Of a stretch of DNA of 64,000 bases, positions 45,691-57,897 are shown in pieces. The notes beneath the pieces are model-generated. The model had not been told where the DNA came from. It was given only the letters and a program-made list of their open reading frames with translations, and did not search any database. Within the stretch, counting starts at the first letter, position 1, and each line of letters starts with the position of its first letter. This DNA is from Zanthoxylum bungeanum (lineage: Eukaryota; Streptophyta; Magnoliopsida; Sapindales; Rutaceae). The translations under genes were made by a program, and so were the position numbers. Location of the stretch: assembly GCA_019454045.1 (NCBI GenBank), contig SKCR01019536.1:1-64000 (forward strand), written 5' to 3'.

Positions 45691-46262
45691 CACTAGATGG
45701 CTGTTAAGAATATCCTTAAGTATCTTAGACGAACTAAGGATGCTTTCTTAATTTATGGAGGTGGAGAACTTGAGGTGTCTGGGTACACCGATGCAAGTTT
45801 CCAAACCGACAAGGACGACTTCAAGTCTCAATCGGGGTACATTTTTTGTTTGAATAACGGAGCAGTGAGCTGGAAATCTTCCAAGCAAGATACTGTTGCC
45901 GATTCAACAACTGAAGCGGAGTATATTGCTGCATCGGAAGCAGCAAAGGAGGCAGTTTGGATCCGAAAATTCTTAATCGGATTAGGAGTAGTTCCGTTAG
46001 CTGCTGAGCCCGTGCCATTGTATTGTGACAATAACGGGGCTATAGCACAAGCTAAGGAACCAAGGTCTCATCAACGATCCAAGCATTGTTCTTCGGCGTT
46101 ACCATCTGATTCGGGAGATTATACATCGTGGCGATGTAAAAGTCGAGAAGGTCGCATCGGATGACAACATTGCAGATCCGCTGACGAAGGCTGTTCTTCA
46201 GCAAGTGTTTGAACGACATATACATAGTTCAGGTATTAGATGCTTGAGTGACTGGCTATAGG
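45691..46262 (+). pseudogene. Copia 2 RNase H
   Basis: After a TAG at 45694 the frame continues with VKNILKYLRRTKDAF, the catalytic GYTDAS (Asp), STTEAEYIAA (Glu) and YCDNNGAI (Asp), then RSHQRSKH. A frameshift near 46085 throws the last segment (DDNIADPLTK type, about 46160) out of frame. All catalytic residues remain, in contrast to Copia 1. Confidence 0.9.
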
Positions 46263-46264
46263 CC

Positions 46265-46275
46265 AAGTGGGAGAT
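46265..46275 (+). other. Polypurine tract of Copia 2
   Basis: AAGTGGGAGAT directly before the 3' LTR. Confidence 0.85.
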
Positions 46276-48252
46276 TGTTAGACAATATGACCCATAGCGT
46301 CACTATTTTGTAAATGATATTGTATTATTGTACAAAATTAACTATGTGATAATGAAATTGCCTTTTGCCGTTTTGTAAAATTATTTACTTTAATATATTA
46401 ATGGCAAAAGACCATATGATTAGTTCTGTATTGAGATGATATGAGACAGTATCAATATAAAGGTTTAATCATTAAATATCCCTAGTCGGAGTATTATCGA
46501 GATCGGACATCGATAATGCGGAATAGACTAGTATTGCACTTGTGCGAGTTGTGATGGCACAACGGCATAGTTCTCATATATTTAAGTATTGGATACTTAT
46601 GCAAGTGCGATAGGAGGTTGTGTTTTACCGATGGTACGGAAAACAGCTTCGCTCTCTGACAGACCCCGCGGAATCCCATTGGTAGTATGTCTGCGTGTCT
46701 ATGGGAGGCCGCATCAGGGTAGGTGTATATGGTCTTAACCTGAGACTTGCATCGCTAGTACTTGCGACAATCGGTAAACTTTGGTTGTGGTGGTTCGGGG
46801 CTTTAACCGGTTCTGTGTACGCCTCTTCTGGTTTATCGAGAATCGTAGTGTACTGGATGTGATGTCAAGATGGAAGTATCACTTCAGACATATGGAGATG
46901 ATGATCACACTGGATACAGAACTAGTACTCTATAAAAGGTTGCAACTGTCGGGACAATATGACCAGGTCAGGATTGTCCGATTTAAAGAGACTAGTTGTT
47001 TGATATTCGATATATGTTTCGTACGGGGCAGACACATTTCCAGCCACAGGCCTAACATGTGATCATTCGATACTGGATCGATGTACGCAATACTACGGTA
47101 TACTACGCTTGATAAAGATCTAATATTCCAGTAAGAATATTTCTGGAGAATTGGGTAGGCATGACGCTTTGCTAGAAGCCAACCTTGTCTTGTAAATCGG
47201 TAAAACGTAGTACGAGGTACGTACGTGTTTGTTTTCCAACGACCGTATTTACTGCCAACATATCCGGAGATCTCTTGGGTCGCTTCCTGAAGATTCACCT
47301 ATGATGTTTGATTCGAACTTTATTAATCTTGGATTAACTACGGAGAAACTTTATCTTGGATAAAATGCCTTATTAGGAGAGAGAGAGAGAGAGATCGATT
47401 AATTTGGAATTAATCGATAAAATAATATATTCGATATATTATTAAACGAAATTAGATTTCGACGCGGAATTAAAATCGGATTTTAATTCGGGCAAAAGAA
47501 TTAATTTGGAATTAATTCGTTAGCGATCTGAATAATAATTCCGCTAGGCGTAATTATTTAATTCTCGTCGCGACGGAAATTCGTTAATTCGGAATTAGCG
47601 AATTTGGGCCCGAAAGTGTTTGCGGACACATTCGTATTTTAGAACGGGTGGAATCCGCAAATCACATCGCGATATCTCATTACTTGATACGAATAAATGA
47701 TGGATGTATCTAGTCACCTTTAAGGGATGATACATTGTCTCTATTCTCAATGTGAGATAATGATGGCAAATGATGAATTTTCCTTTGGAGGGAAAAACCT
47801 TTCACGGTTTTTGAAGGGTTTTTTGATTAAAAAATTCATTTGGTATTTGATATCATTTCATTTTTCTTTTCATTTGTCACTCACGGTTTTGAAATAGATG
47901 AGAGAACAAAAAAATTGAAAAGTCTCACTCTCCTCTTCTTCCTTTGCTCACGCCGTGAGCTTCATTGAAGGGCAGAAAAATTGTTTTTCATTCTCCATTT
48001 TTGCTAGCACAAGCAAGGATCAAAAGAGGTGATAGGGAAACAACCTTGGAGCTTGGAACACTTGAAGATTTGAAGCTTCTCTCCATCTTCTTGCTTGGCC
48101 AAAACTTCCACCTTGAAGACTCAAGGATTGTCTTCACCCATTTCGTCACAAAGCTTAGTAAGTATGATTCCGCCATGTTTCTAGCTTTGCATGTATGTTA
48201 TTTGTATTTCTATGGCTTAATCTTTCTTTGGGACTAATTATAGAAACCAACA
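46276..48252 (+). repeat. 3' LTR of Copia 2
   Basis: 1977 bp, partner of 37805-39778. The palindrome array is at about 47321-47600, preceded by a GA microsatellite longer than in the other LTR (about 47378-47392). Confidence 0.95.
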
Positions 48253-48715
48253 AGATCATGGTAATTAGGGAAGAGAAATGGAAACTATTCGTCAATAGGT
48301 CGATGAGCTCACAAGAATGTGGCATTGTGATTATTCTCAAAAGTGAAAGTGGTGAAGAACTGAGTCATGCACTGATGTTTGCATTTGGGGCGACCAATAA
48401 TAAGGAGGGATATAAAGCAAATTTGGCTGGGTTAAGGCTTTGTAGAGCGGTCGGGGTTAGAGATATGGTAGAAAAAAGCGACTCTCAGTTAGCCATTCAA
48501 CAACTGAATGACGAGTTCTAGGATAGGGAGCCCAATATGATATCTTACATAATGAAGGTGAAAAAACTAATCAGAGGAATAGGAAATGTGACCTTCGAAC
48601 AAATCGGGTGAGAGAACAATCAGCAGACAGATTTATTGGCTCGGCTTGCTTCATCCTTCAAGTTAGATATCCGTCAGATCATCCCCTTTGAGATTTTAGA
48701 ACAAAGAAACTAGGA
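48253..48715 (+). pseudogene. Tat(+) second RNase H (archaeal type)
   Basis: It starts at the Copia 2 border with EKWKLFVNRSM. Tat elements have Asp where this copy has Asn, so the first catalytic residue is lost. NNKEGYKANLAGL lacks the catalytic Glu (Gly here). EKSDSQLAIQQLNDEF keeps the third acidic residue and QTDLLARLAS the fourth. Stops follow at 48519 (TAG) and near 48609 (TGA). Together with 36832-37804 it shows that Copia 2 landed between the two RNase H domains. Confidence 0.82.
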
Positions 48716-49058
48716 GAACCGAGCATGATGGAGGTGGAAATTGAAGTCAAACTGACTTGGATGGACCCGATCAAGAGGTATTTAGAATAAAGAGACTTGT
48801 CGAATGACAAGAAATAAGCCATGAAATTGAAATATCAGAGTACACGTTTCTATTTGATAGATGATGAGCTATATAAAATGGGATACATAATACAGTATAT
48901 GAGGTTTTTTGGGGTTAAGGAGGCTAACTACGTGCTCAGGGAAATTCTTAAAGGAATATGTGGGAGATACTCTGGTGGTAAGTCTATTGCCAAGAAAGCA
49001 CCCATGCAGGGTTTTTTTTCTAGCCAATGATGCATCAGGATGGGGTCTGGGTTGCCCG
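48716..49058 (+). pseudogene. Tat(+) integrase, N-terminal part
   Basis: TWMDPIKRYLE followed by a stop, then LKYQSTRFYLIDDELYKMGY, EANYVLREILKGICG, SGGKSIAKKAPMQGF: the ordered N-terminal segments of a Tat integrase. His of the zinc-binding motif is replaced or lost in the ILKGICG segment, where the family has HEGICGNH. Cut by the LARD-like element at 49058 (TSD GCCCG); it resumes at 57317. Confidence 0.8.
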
Positions 49059-51837
49059 TGTTAGGGTTGGTGCTCGGAGCGCCAATCCGGATCGTATTTA
49101 TGTCTGATTCATGAATACGAGCAATACATTTTTCCATAATATTACTTAATTCTGGTAGCACCTCTTTTCATTTATTATATATATTCAATCTAATTCATTA
49201 GATTGAAACTAAATCGTGTTTAGTGAAATATACAAATTAAACAAAGACCCGATAATATATAATATAGTGCGCAATTACAACGTAGTATGTAATTGACATT
49301 GGGAAGCGTTTCTACTAGAAATATATTATCAAATTTAGTTCCTGGTCAAGATTTACTGACACGGGTCGATTAGTAAAATTCATCGAGACCAGTACATGTC
49401 GTATATCGGCCTTGGTCCGATGGTTTATCCCAATGAACCATTAGTCTCGGGAGACTCGTATAGATATGTAGGTGTTTATTTGATAAACACTGAACGACTC
49501 ACCGAAGATTACCTAATAGATGGTACACCAACGTCAATAAGAATCTTATTGGGTTGAGTAGCATAGTGATTCTTTGACTTGAGATACCATTGTGGATATA
49601 TGAGTTATCATCCACACTTAGATGTCAGTCACGTCACCGATCTATTTATATCAGACCTCCGCCTGTTCGTTGGGTGTGGACTCATGCTCATGATATCCTG
49701 TGTGTATCAAGATATGATCCGTTAGTCCTGTGTACATGGCATAAGTGTCCATTATATGATTAGCAATCTGTTAAATCCATGGCCGTGGTATACTTCGGAA
49801 GTGAGTTCTGAGTGTTTTTTAGAAGATTGCTAATAGATACGTCGACACGATTATACCTATAGAGATTTGACGTTTGGATCTATATCTCTAGGATAATCTG
49901 GATACATGTGACGGAGGGAATATATGTTTGCAATGACCTCGACCTGTATGATTCAGCGAGTTTATTCGCGGTCGTCATAATTTACGGGTGGGTGAATTAT
50001 GGACACAGAATTGGATTTTGTGATGGATATGCCTGAATCTAGAGACTCTCACTAATGAAATATACTCATAGAGCACTAGGGAAACTTTTATGAATAATGG
50101 AGAATATTTATAAATCGTTTAACCGTTAAACGAAAAATACATACAAAGGGACCTAATGGTCATTTCCTAATTAATGTGTATTTGTATTTAATATTTGATA
50201 TTATTAAATACTCATTAATTAATTGTCAAATTATGAAATTTGACATATATCATTAATATATGTATTTTAGATATTTAATGTATATAATACATATATTTAA
50301 GATATTCGTATTTAATTATTTAATTGTTTAATTGTTAAATAATTAAATTAATTGAAAAATAAATATCTTTGCCATGATTTAAGCTTTGGAAATGGCATGA
50401 TTTGGTTGGTAACACTTGTTGATTTATTTTTGGTAATAGTTACCAAATGGAACAAGTAACTTGAAATTCAAATTGAAATGAAATTGAAAACAAAAATCTT
50501 GTATTTGTTTTTTCAAGTCACGCCCATTTCAAGAAAGTATATAAGATTTTTGTTTAATTTTTCTTTCATTAACTCAAGTTACTAAATTAAATTACAAGAA
50601 AAGTTTGAGAGAAAAAAGCTTGAAGAACAAAGGAAAAAACTTATGGAAATTTTGATTTTGTAAGTATTTTCCAACTTTCTTCAACTAGAAAATTATTTCC
50701 ATATTTCTAAGCCTTAATATGTATTGCTTAGAATTTTCTCTACTCTTTAAGTATGTAATTAAATTGGTTTGAAACTTGTTGGAAAAATGTTGCATGTGTG
50801 TTTAAACAAAGTAAGCTTATAATTAGTTATTAAGTTTTCTTTTGATTAATTAGTAATCAAGTTGCCATTCTAGAGTTTTAAGGCCACTCATTTATGACCT
50901 AGAATTTTTTCTTGAGTTATTTCAAGTAGTGAGACTTGTTTGGTGTGTTAAAGAATTGATTAAAGTGTTAAATTAATTCAATGTAGTGTAAATTGGACAA
51001 TTGGAGTAATTTGAGAAATTACGGTTCTTAACATATTCCAATTTTAGGGCTTTTCATATATGTGGTGTATTATGATATATATATGATGTATATTATATTT
51101 GGGATTGATTGGATCTGATCTAGACTTGTTTTGAACAATTTGGTCCAAATCGTAATTAATTGAAAATTAGGGACACTCTCGGCAATTTGACCAAAATTTG
51201 GATTTTGTGTTGTAAATTGTATTTTCATGTATTAGACATGTATAAATCATTTTGGGATTGATTTGGAATCACTTAAATATGTATTTGATAATTTAAGGAC
51301 CAAAATGATCAAAATGCAAAGTTTAGGGGTCTCACGATAATTAATGATAAATATGATTTTTCAGATAAAAATTCAGTTTTTATTTATTGTGTAATTAGAA
51401 TAAATTGGTTTATTTTAATTTCCCAAGAAAAATATTTATCGGAAATTATTTCGGAGTGAAAATACGCGAAAACGGTGAAAAACGACGTTACCGGGTAACA
51501 ACTGCCAAAACAATGAACTGGGCACTGTTCGGGCAGCCCACGAACTGTTTAAATATTTTTGGGGATGACCTGGGCAGTCCCCATGTACATTGGTCGGTCA
51601 TTTTGGCCGGAAATGCTCTTTATGCTATTTTGTGGAAAAACGTTTTCGCAAAAGTTTCACAATGTTTCTATTTTATTTATGTCGTTATATGATATCGAAT
51701 AAATAAGTTTAGGTGAAATACAAATGAATTATTAATATTGGATATTGAATAATTTATTCGTAAGTTTAAAAATTTTAAAATACGATTTCGCCCGAACTGC
51801 GCTTCTTCCGCTGCGCCTCCCTATTTTGACCCCAACG
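49059..51837 (+). repeat. 5' LTR of LARD-like element
   Basis: Repeated at 54700-57316. It contains a perfect CGTTTAAC/GTTAAACG palindrome (50115-50131) and a TATA box at 50538-50545. The last base pair before the PBS is mutated (CAACG for CAACA). About 100 bp near 49200-49300 are absent from the 3' copy. Confidence 0.9.
50538..50545 (+). promoter_or_regulatory. TATA box of LARD-like LTR
   Basis: TATATAAG, conserved at 56023-56030 in the other LTR. A likely promoter core about 1.5 kb into the LTR; no experimental support is possible here. Confidence 0.5.
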
Positions 51838-51840
51838 AAA

Positions 51841-51855
51841 TGGTATTAGAGCGAG
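51841..51855 (+). other. Primer binding site of LARD-like element
   Basis: TGGTATTAGAGCGAG, differing at one position from TGGTATCAGAGC (initiator tRNA-Met). It lacks the central extra bases seen in Copia 1-2. Confidence 0.8.
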
Positions 51856-54682
51856 TCTGATCCTGGACACCCGATATGATTAAGATTTTATAATTCAATG
51901 TTTAGTTTAATCATTACTTTAAATATGCATGTATTTATTTAATTTGATTAAATAAAGTAAAAGCATCTTTTGTTGGAAAATCCTCGTTTAAATAAGGTTT
52001 TTAGAAAGTGACTAGTATTAGCAATACTTGTTTCTTCATCCGCCTTGTAAATATGGAAGTAAATATTTTCATGATGTTATGGATGTAACGTGCTAAAGCT
52101 GTGCAGTTATGGTTGAAGGTAGTTCATTTGCGCCGGTAGAAATTATATGATAAGAGACAAATTCAAGTGAAAGTGGAAATTCTGAACGTGCCAAAGTTGT
52201 CAGGACTACATCGGTAGCTTGAGTTTGTCATTGAAAAGTTTAACCTTGATACGCCTCCTTGTGAACGTATCAAAGCTGTCATAACGAGAAACGATCAGGA
52301 CCGAACCCTTGAGTCACAATGAGTGTGATTGACAATGAGTTGTCTACCTAATGAATATACGTAGGCGAGAACGTGCCAAAGCTGTGAGTCGAAATATATT
52401 CATGGGGTCCACTTCCCATTATGGAATTCAATATAGTTATTGAATTCTCATTTCCGTTGGGGATTACGGTATTACGTAAGATAGTGGGAGGCACTGCTAG
52501 GTTAAAAATCCTTAACTTATGCGGTGTGTAATTTATATAAATTGTCGCTCATGTTGTTCCTTATTCTATTAGTTTGATAGGGTTAAACTTTTATCCACTG
52601 CATGCATATTATATATGTTTTCTGACTTCAATTATGGTTGCAGATTTCTAGAATACGTCTAGATTACAATAGATAATGATATAATCATTCTAGACATAAT
52701 AATTTCTTATGCAGTAAAGATTGACATGAATTGGTTCATGTCTCGAGATTCTTCACTGGCATTAAGAAAACCTCATTAGGTATTTGTTTATTTGATAATA
52801 ACGTTTCTTGGTTTTAGTGACATTCAAATGTCACGTGTTCGACACAATTTGCTAATCAATTATTTGCAATTGTTGTAAATAGTTGAAGGTAAATAGTAAA
52901 GCTAAAGAAAGGAGATGCATAGTTGTGTGTAGAAAATATTGATTTTCACAATACGACAACTGTAGATATTGGATATCAGATCTCCTGTATAGTTGTTTAA
53001 AATATTGTTGAATGATTGTTTCGATATTTGATATCAGAACTTTCGACTATTGGATAGTTACTTGTTGTCTGTAAATAGTTGTTACATATTTTAAAACGAC
53101 TTGTAGTGTCATTAACGAATAGATAAATATTAAGAAAAGTATTCGGTTAAGTAAATAACTTAGAACATTGTTTTATGAGATTTTATCACTTAAGTATTAA
53201 ATGCTTATTCCATATGGTAAAGGATGGTCTGATACCAGATCAAACCACATATCCTTATCCATTTAATGAATATTGTATTCGGGAAGCTGATTAAATCTAA
53301 TTTAACCAATGATTGTCATTGGATCAAAAAATTTATTAAACTGATACATTGAATGTATGTACTTTAATGAATTGTATATTGCTTAAGGTAGTTTTCTTTA
53401 CTTCGTAACTTAGTCGATGAACTGTCACGACTTAGTTACGTGTTTCTGATGAAACGCGGATAGAATATTTTGACTTGTTCAAAGATATTCAATCTGAAGT
53501 TTTGAAAAATGTATCTTTAATATTCATTGTGAGTCTTGGAATTGTTCAAAGATGTTTGATATGATCAAACATAAGAATTTAAGGCTATAAGTTTTAAAGT
53601 TATTGAGTGAATATGATTCTTACTCAATATAATTCTTCCACTATTCCATATTGATGGAATTGGTAAGTGGGAATAATTGAATCTTATATATGATTTGATT
53701 CATTTGATATTGAGTGTTATCGAATTAGTTTCAATACTGTTGGGGATATGCTCCAGTAACACTAATTCATCCTTTTAATTAAGTTTCCATTAGTTTCTAC
53801 AGTTACGTATATGATATGTACAAGTAGAAAATTGAATCTTTAAATATTAATCGTACATTAGATATGATCTAATAAAGGACACAATAAAACTATCTGTATG
53901 ACAGTTAGTATAACTGTTTGACAGTTTGTGTGTCTCTAATATATAATATTCATCTTTCGTAAAGGATGATTCCTTTGTTGAAAGATAAATTGATTAGAAT
54001 GTCTAGTCAATCTTATGCATCATAGGATGATGGTATAATGAATATTATATTAAGTACGATTAGAGATATCAATTTAATCGTAACTGTTATGAGTTATTTT
54101 GATATCTTCTAGACCATAAGATGTGTCTTGAAACATATTCTTTATTATCTTTAAGATATTAAGAACTAGTTTCTAATTAATTGAGAATAAAGTTCGCAAC
54201 CATTAGGGTCAGATTAGTTTTGAGTCTTATTTTGACGTTAGATAGTCTACGTCATAAAGAGCCAGAAAAGATACAGTGAGAGTGTCACAGATAATTCTAC
54301 TGTATGAGTGGAATTAATTGCAACTTATGAAGTATTGACTTATGAAGTTGCATAATGACCTCGTAGATTAGAAGTTTAATATTAGTGTTGTGTTTGCGGT
54401 TGTCTACATAGTATTTTGGATTTGATCTGTAAATACTTAGACAACTTAGTAGCTGAAGCACAATGTTGATGTGGCATCTGAGTCATATTGATGTAGAACT
54501 TAGTTTCTACAAAAATATTAATGATGTTGGCTAAGGGAAACAATTGGGTTTGTTTGAAAAACTCAATATGTCATAGCAGGCTTACTTATTGTTGCCTACC
54601 TTTTGAGTGCTAGGTGAGTTCATGAGGGCCATGAGTATGTTATACACATTAAGATGTGTATATGATATCGTGGATTGGCATA
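51856..54682 (+). other. Internal non-coding region of LARD-like element
   Basis: AT-rich, no ORF above about 60 codons. Boxes of the type cgtgccaaagctgtg lie at 52089, 52187, 52266 and 52372, and atagtgggaggc at about 52482. At 53738 a TGTTGGGGATATGCTCC start appears that resembles the start of some copia LTRs. The 3' end (gattggcatagagaaagtgg) resembles the sequence just before the copia 3' LTRs. Confidence 0.65.
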
Positions 54683-54699
54683 GAGAAAGTGGGAGAAAT
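54683..54699 (+). other. Polypurine tract of LARD-like element
   Basis: GAGAAAGTGGGAGAAAT directly before the 3' LTR; its core AAGTGGGAGA is identical to Copia 1 and 2. Confidence 0.85.
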
Positions 54700-57316
54700 T
54701 GTTAGGGTTGGTGCTTGGAGCGCCAATCCGGATCGTATTTATGTCTGATTCATGAATACGAGCAAGACCTTTTTCCATAATATTACTTAATTCTGGTAGC
54801 ACCTCTTATCTTTTATTATATATATATTAAATCTAATTCATTAGACTAACACGGGTCGGTTAGTAAAATTCGTTGAGACCAGTACATGTCATATATCGGA
54901 CTTGGTCCGATGGTTTATCCCAATGAACCATGAGTCTCGGGAGACTCGTATAGATGTGTAGGTGTTTATTTGATAAATACTGAACAACTCACCGAAGATT
55001 ACCTAATACATGGTACACCAACGTCAATAGGAATCTTCTTGGGTTCAGTAGCATATTGATTCTTTGACTTGAGATACCATTGTGAATATATATGAGTTAT
55101 CCTCCACACTTAGATGGTAGTCACGTCACCGATTTATTTATATCAGACCTCCGCATGTTCATTGGGTGTGGACTCATGCTCATGATATCCTGTGTGTATA
55201 AAGATAGGATTCGTCAGTCCTGTGTTCAGGGCATAGGTGTCCATTACATGATTAGAAATCTGTTAAATCCATGGTCGTGGTATACTTCGGAAGTGAGTTC
55301 CGAGTGTTTTTAGAAGATTGCTAATAGATACATCGATACGATTATACCTAAAGAGATTTGACGTTTGTATCTATATCTCTGGGATAATCCGGATACTTGT
55401 GATGAAGGGATTATACGTATGCAATGACCTCGAACTGTATGATTCAGCGAGTTTATCAGTGGTCGTCATAATTTACGAGTGGGTGAATTTTGGACACGAA
55501 ATTGGATTTTGTGACGGATATGCCTGAATCTAGGGAGTCTCACTAATGAAATATACTCATAGAGCATTAGGGCGACTTTTATGAACAATGGAGATTATTT
55601 ATAAACCGTTTAACCGTTAAACGAAAAATACATGCAAATGGACCTAATGGTCGTTTCCTAATTAATCTGTATTTACATTTATTATTTGATATTATTAAAT
55701 ACACATGAATTAATTGTCAAATTATGACATTTGACATATATCATTAATATATGTATTTGAGATATTTAATGTAAATATAATACATATATTTAAGATATTT
55801 GTATTTAATTGTTTAATGGTTAAATAATTAATATTATTGAAAAATAAATATCTTTTCCATGATTAAAGCTTTGGAAATAGCATGATTTGGTTGGTAACAC
55901 TTGTTGATTTACTTTTTGGTAATAGTTACCAAATGGAACAAGTAACTTGAAATTCAAATTGAACTGAAATTGAAAACAAAAATCTTTTATTTGTTTTTAC
56001 AAGTCACGCCCATTCAAGAAAGTATATAAGATTTTTGTTCCATTTTTCTTTCATTAACACAAGTTACCAAATTAAATTACAAGAAAAGTTTTAGAGAAAA
56101 AATCTTGAAGAACAAAGGAAAAACTTATGGAAATTTTGATTTTGTAAGTATTTTCCAACTTTCTTCAACTAGAAAATTATTTCCATGTTTCTAAGCCTTA
56201 ACTTGTATTGCTTAGAATTTTCTCTACTCTTTAAGTATGTAATTAAATTGGTTTGAGACTTGTTGGAAAGATGTGGCATGTGTGTTTAAACAAAGTAAGC
56301 TTATAATTAGTTATTAAGTTTTCTTTTGATTAATTAGTAATCAAGTTGTCATTCTAGAGTTTTATGGCCACTCATTTATGACCTAGAATTGTTCTTGAGT
56401 TATTTCAAGTAGTGAGACTTGTTTGGTGTGTTAAAGAATTGATTAAAGTGTTAAATTAATTCAATTTAGTGTAAATTGGACAATTGGAGTAATTTGAGAA
56501 ATTAGGGTTCTTAACCTATTCTAATTTTATGGATTTTTATATATGTGGTGTATTATGATGTATATATGATATATATTATATTTGGGATTGATTGGATTTG
56601 ATCTAGACTTGTTTTGAACAATTTAGCCAAATTGTAATTAATTGAAAATTAGGGACCCTCTCAGAAATTTGACCAAAATTTGGATTTTGTGTTGCAATTG
56701 TATTTTCATGTATTATTCATGTATAAATCATTTTGGGATTGATTTGGAATCATTTAAATATGTATTTGACAATTTAAGGACCAAAATGATCAAAATGTAA
56801 AGTTTAGGGGTCTCACGGTAATTAATGATAAATTTGAATTTTCAGATAAAAATTCAGTTTTTATTTATTGAGTAATTATAATAAATTGGTTTATTTTAAT
56901 CGCCCAAGAAAAATATTTATCGAAAATTGTTTCGGACTGAAAATACGCGAAAACGGCGAAAAATGGCGTTACCGGGTAACGACTGCCAAAACAATGAACT
57001 GGGCACTGTTCGGGCAGCTCACGAACTGTCTAAATATTTTTGGGGCTGACTTGGGCAGTCCCCATGTACATTGGTCGGTGGGTTAGGTCGGAGACGTGTT
57101 TTATGCTATTTTGAGGAAAAACGTTTTCACAAAAGTTGTGTGACGTTTCTATATTATTTATGTCGTTATATGATATCGAATAAATAAGTTTAGGTGAAAT
57201 AGGAATGAATTATTCATCTTGGATATTGAATAATTTATTCGTAAGTTTAAAATTTTAAATTACGATTTCGCCCGAACCGCGCTCCTTCCGTTGTCCTCCC
57301 TGTTTTGACCCCAACA
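54700..57316 (+). repeat. 3' LTR of LARD-like element
   Basis: 2617 bp, partner of 49059-51837. TATA box at 56023-56030. Ends CCCCAACA followed by TSD GCCCG. Confidence 0.92.
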
Positions 57317-57897
57317 GCCCGAACATGTGATGGGTGACAAAGAAATGCCAATTTACCTCACCAGCCACCTGAGCAGCTGACTGATTTTTCAAACCCTTGG
57401 CCACTTGCCTAGTAGGGGCTGAATCTCATCGGACCTATGCCTACCAGTCAAGGACATGCCAAGTTTGTAATCGTGGTAATTGATAATTTCACTAAGTAGG
57501 TAAAGGCCGAGCCACTATCCACCATAACCGAGAAAAAAGCCACAAATGTTGTCAAGAAGAATATTATGTGCTAATTCGGGATTCCCAGGGCCATCATCAC
57601 AGACAATAGAAAAGCAGTTTGACAGCACATAATTCAAAAAATACTATGAGGATCTCTAGATTACCTTGCGATTTGCCTCACCTGCTCACCTGAAATCAAA
57701 TGGACAAGTAGAAGCGGTGAATAAGACAATAAAGAATAATATGAAGGCAAGGCTCGGGTCATGTAAAAGTTTGTGGGTTGAGGAGCTGTTAGAAGTAATA
57801 CGTGCCATCAAACGACCTACAAAGACTTCACATGGGTAACCCCTTTCTCCTTGGCTTACGGGTGTGAAACATTCATTCCATTATAGTGAGGAAGATG
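57317..57897 (+). pseudogene. Tat(+) integrase, core part
   Basis: Continues the integrase from 49058. The end of the zinc-binding region has a stop in place of one Cys-neighbour codon (about 57330). In the core, KFVIVVIDNFTK carries the first Asp (about 57480), AIITDNRKAV the second (about 57600) and HLKSNGQVEAVNK the Glu (about 57705). WVEELLEVIRA follows near 57775. Several stops occur. It ends where the Copia 3 LTR begins at 57898. Confidence 0.85.

Larger units (their letters stand above)
37805..48252 (+). mobile_element. Copia 2: full-length Ty1/copia element, nearly intact but defective
   Basis: Ends TGTTAGACA and AAACCAACA; TSD AGATC at 37800-37804 and 48253-48257. LTRs are 37805-39778 and 46276-48252. 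By eye only four or five differences occur in the first 240 LTR positions, so it is the youngest complete element here. All domains are present, with three stops and about three frameshifts in the pol part. It is inserted between the two RNase H domains of the Tat(+) element. Confidence 0.96.
49059..57316 (+). mobile_element. Non-coding LTR retrotransposon (LARD-like), copia-related
   Basis: Ends TGTTAGGGTTGGTGC and GACCCCAACA; TSD GCCCG at 49054-49058 and 57317-57321. LTRs are about 2.8 kb (49059-51837) and 2.6 kb (54700-57316), with an internal region of about 2.86 kb. PBS and polypurine tract are present; no Gag or Pol motif is visible in any frame. Four GTGCCAAAGCTGT-like boxes and a GATAGTGGGAGGC box match the leader organisation of the copia elements in this window, so it is probably mobilised by a copia relative. 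Confidence 0.88.
36832..57897 (+). mobile_element. Tat(+) element: decayed plus-strand gypsy remnant in three pieces
   Basis: Pieces at 36832-37804, 48253-49058 and 57317-57897 read in order as protease, RT start, end of RNase H 1, second RNase H and integrase. The breaks are explained by Copia 2 (TSD AGATC) and the LARD-like element (TSD GCCCG). Copia 3 begins directly after the third piece. It is different from the Tat(-) element and more decayed. Its LTRs were not identified. Confidence 0.85.

Noticed and set aside
54620..54802. Small ORF shared with 48928-49161
   Set aside because: Shared only because both overlap the start of the LARD-like LTR.
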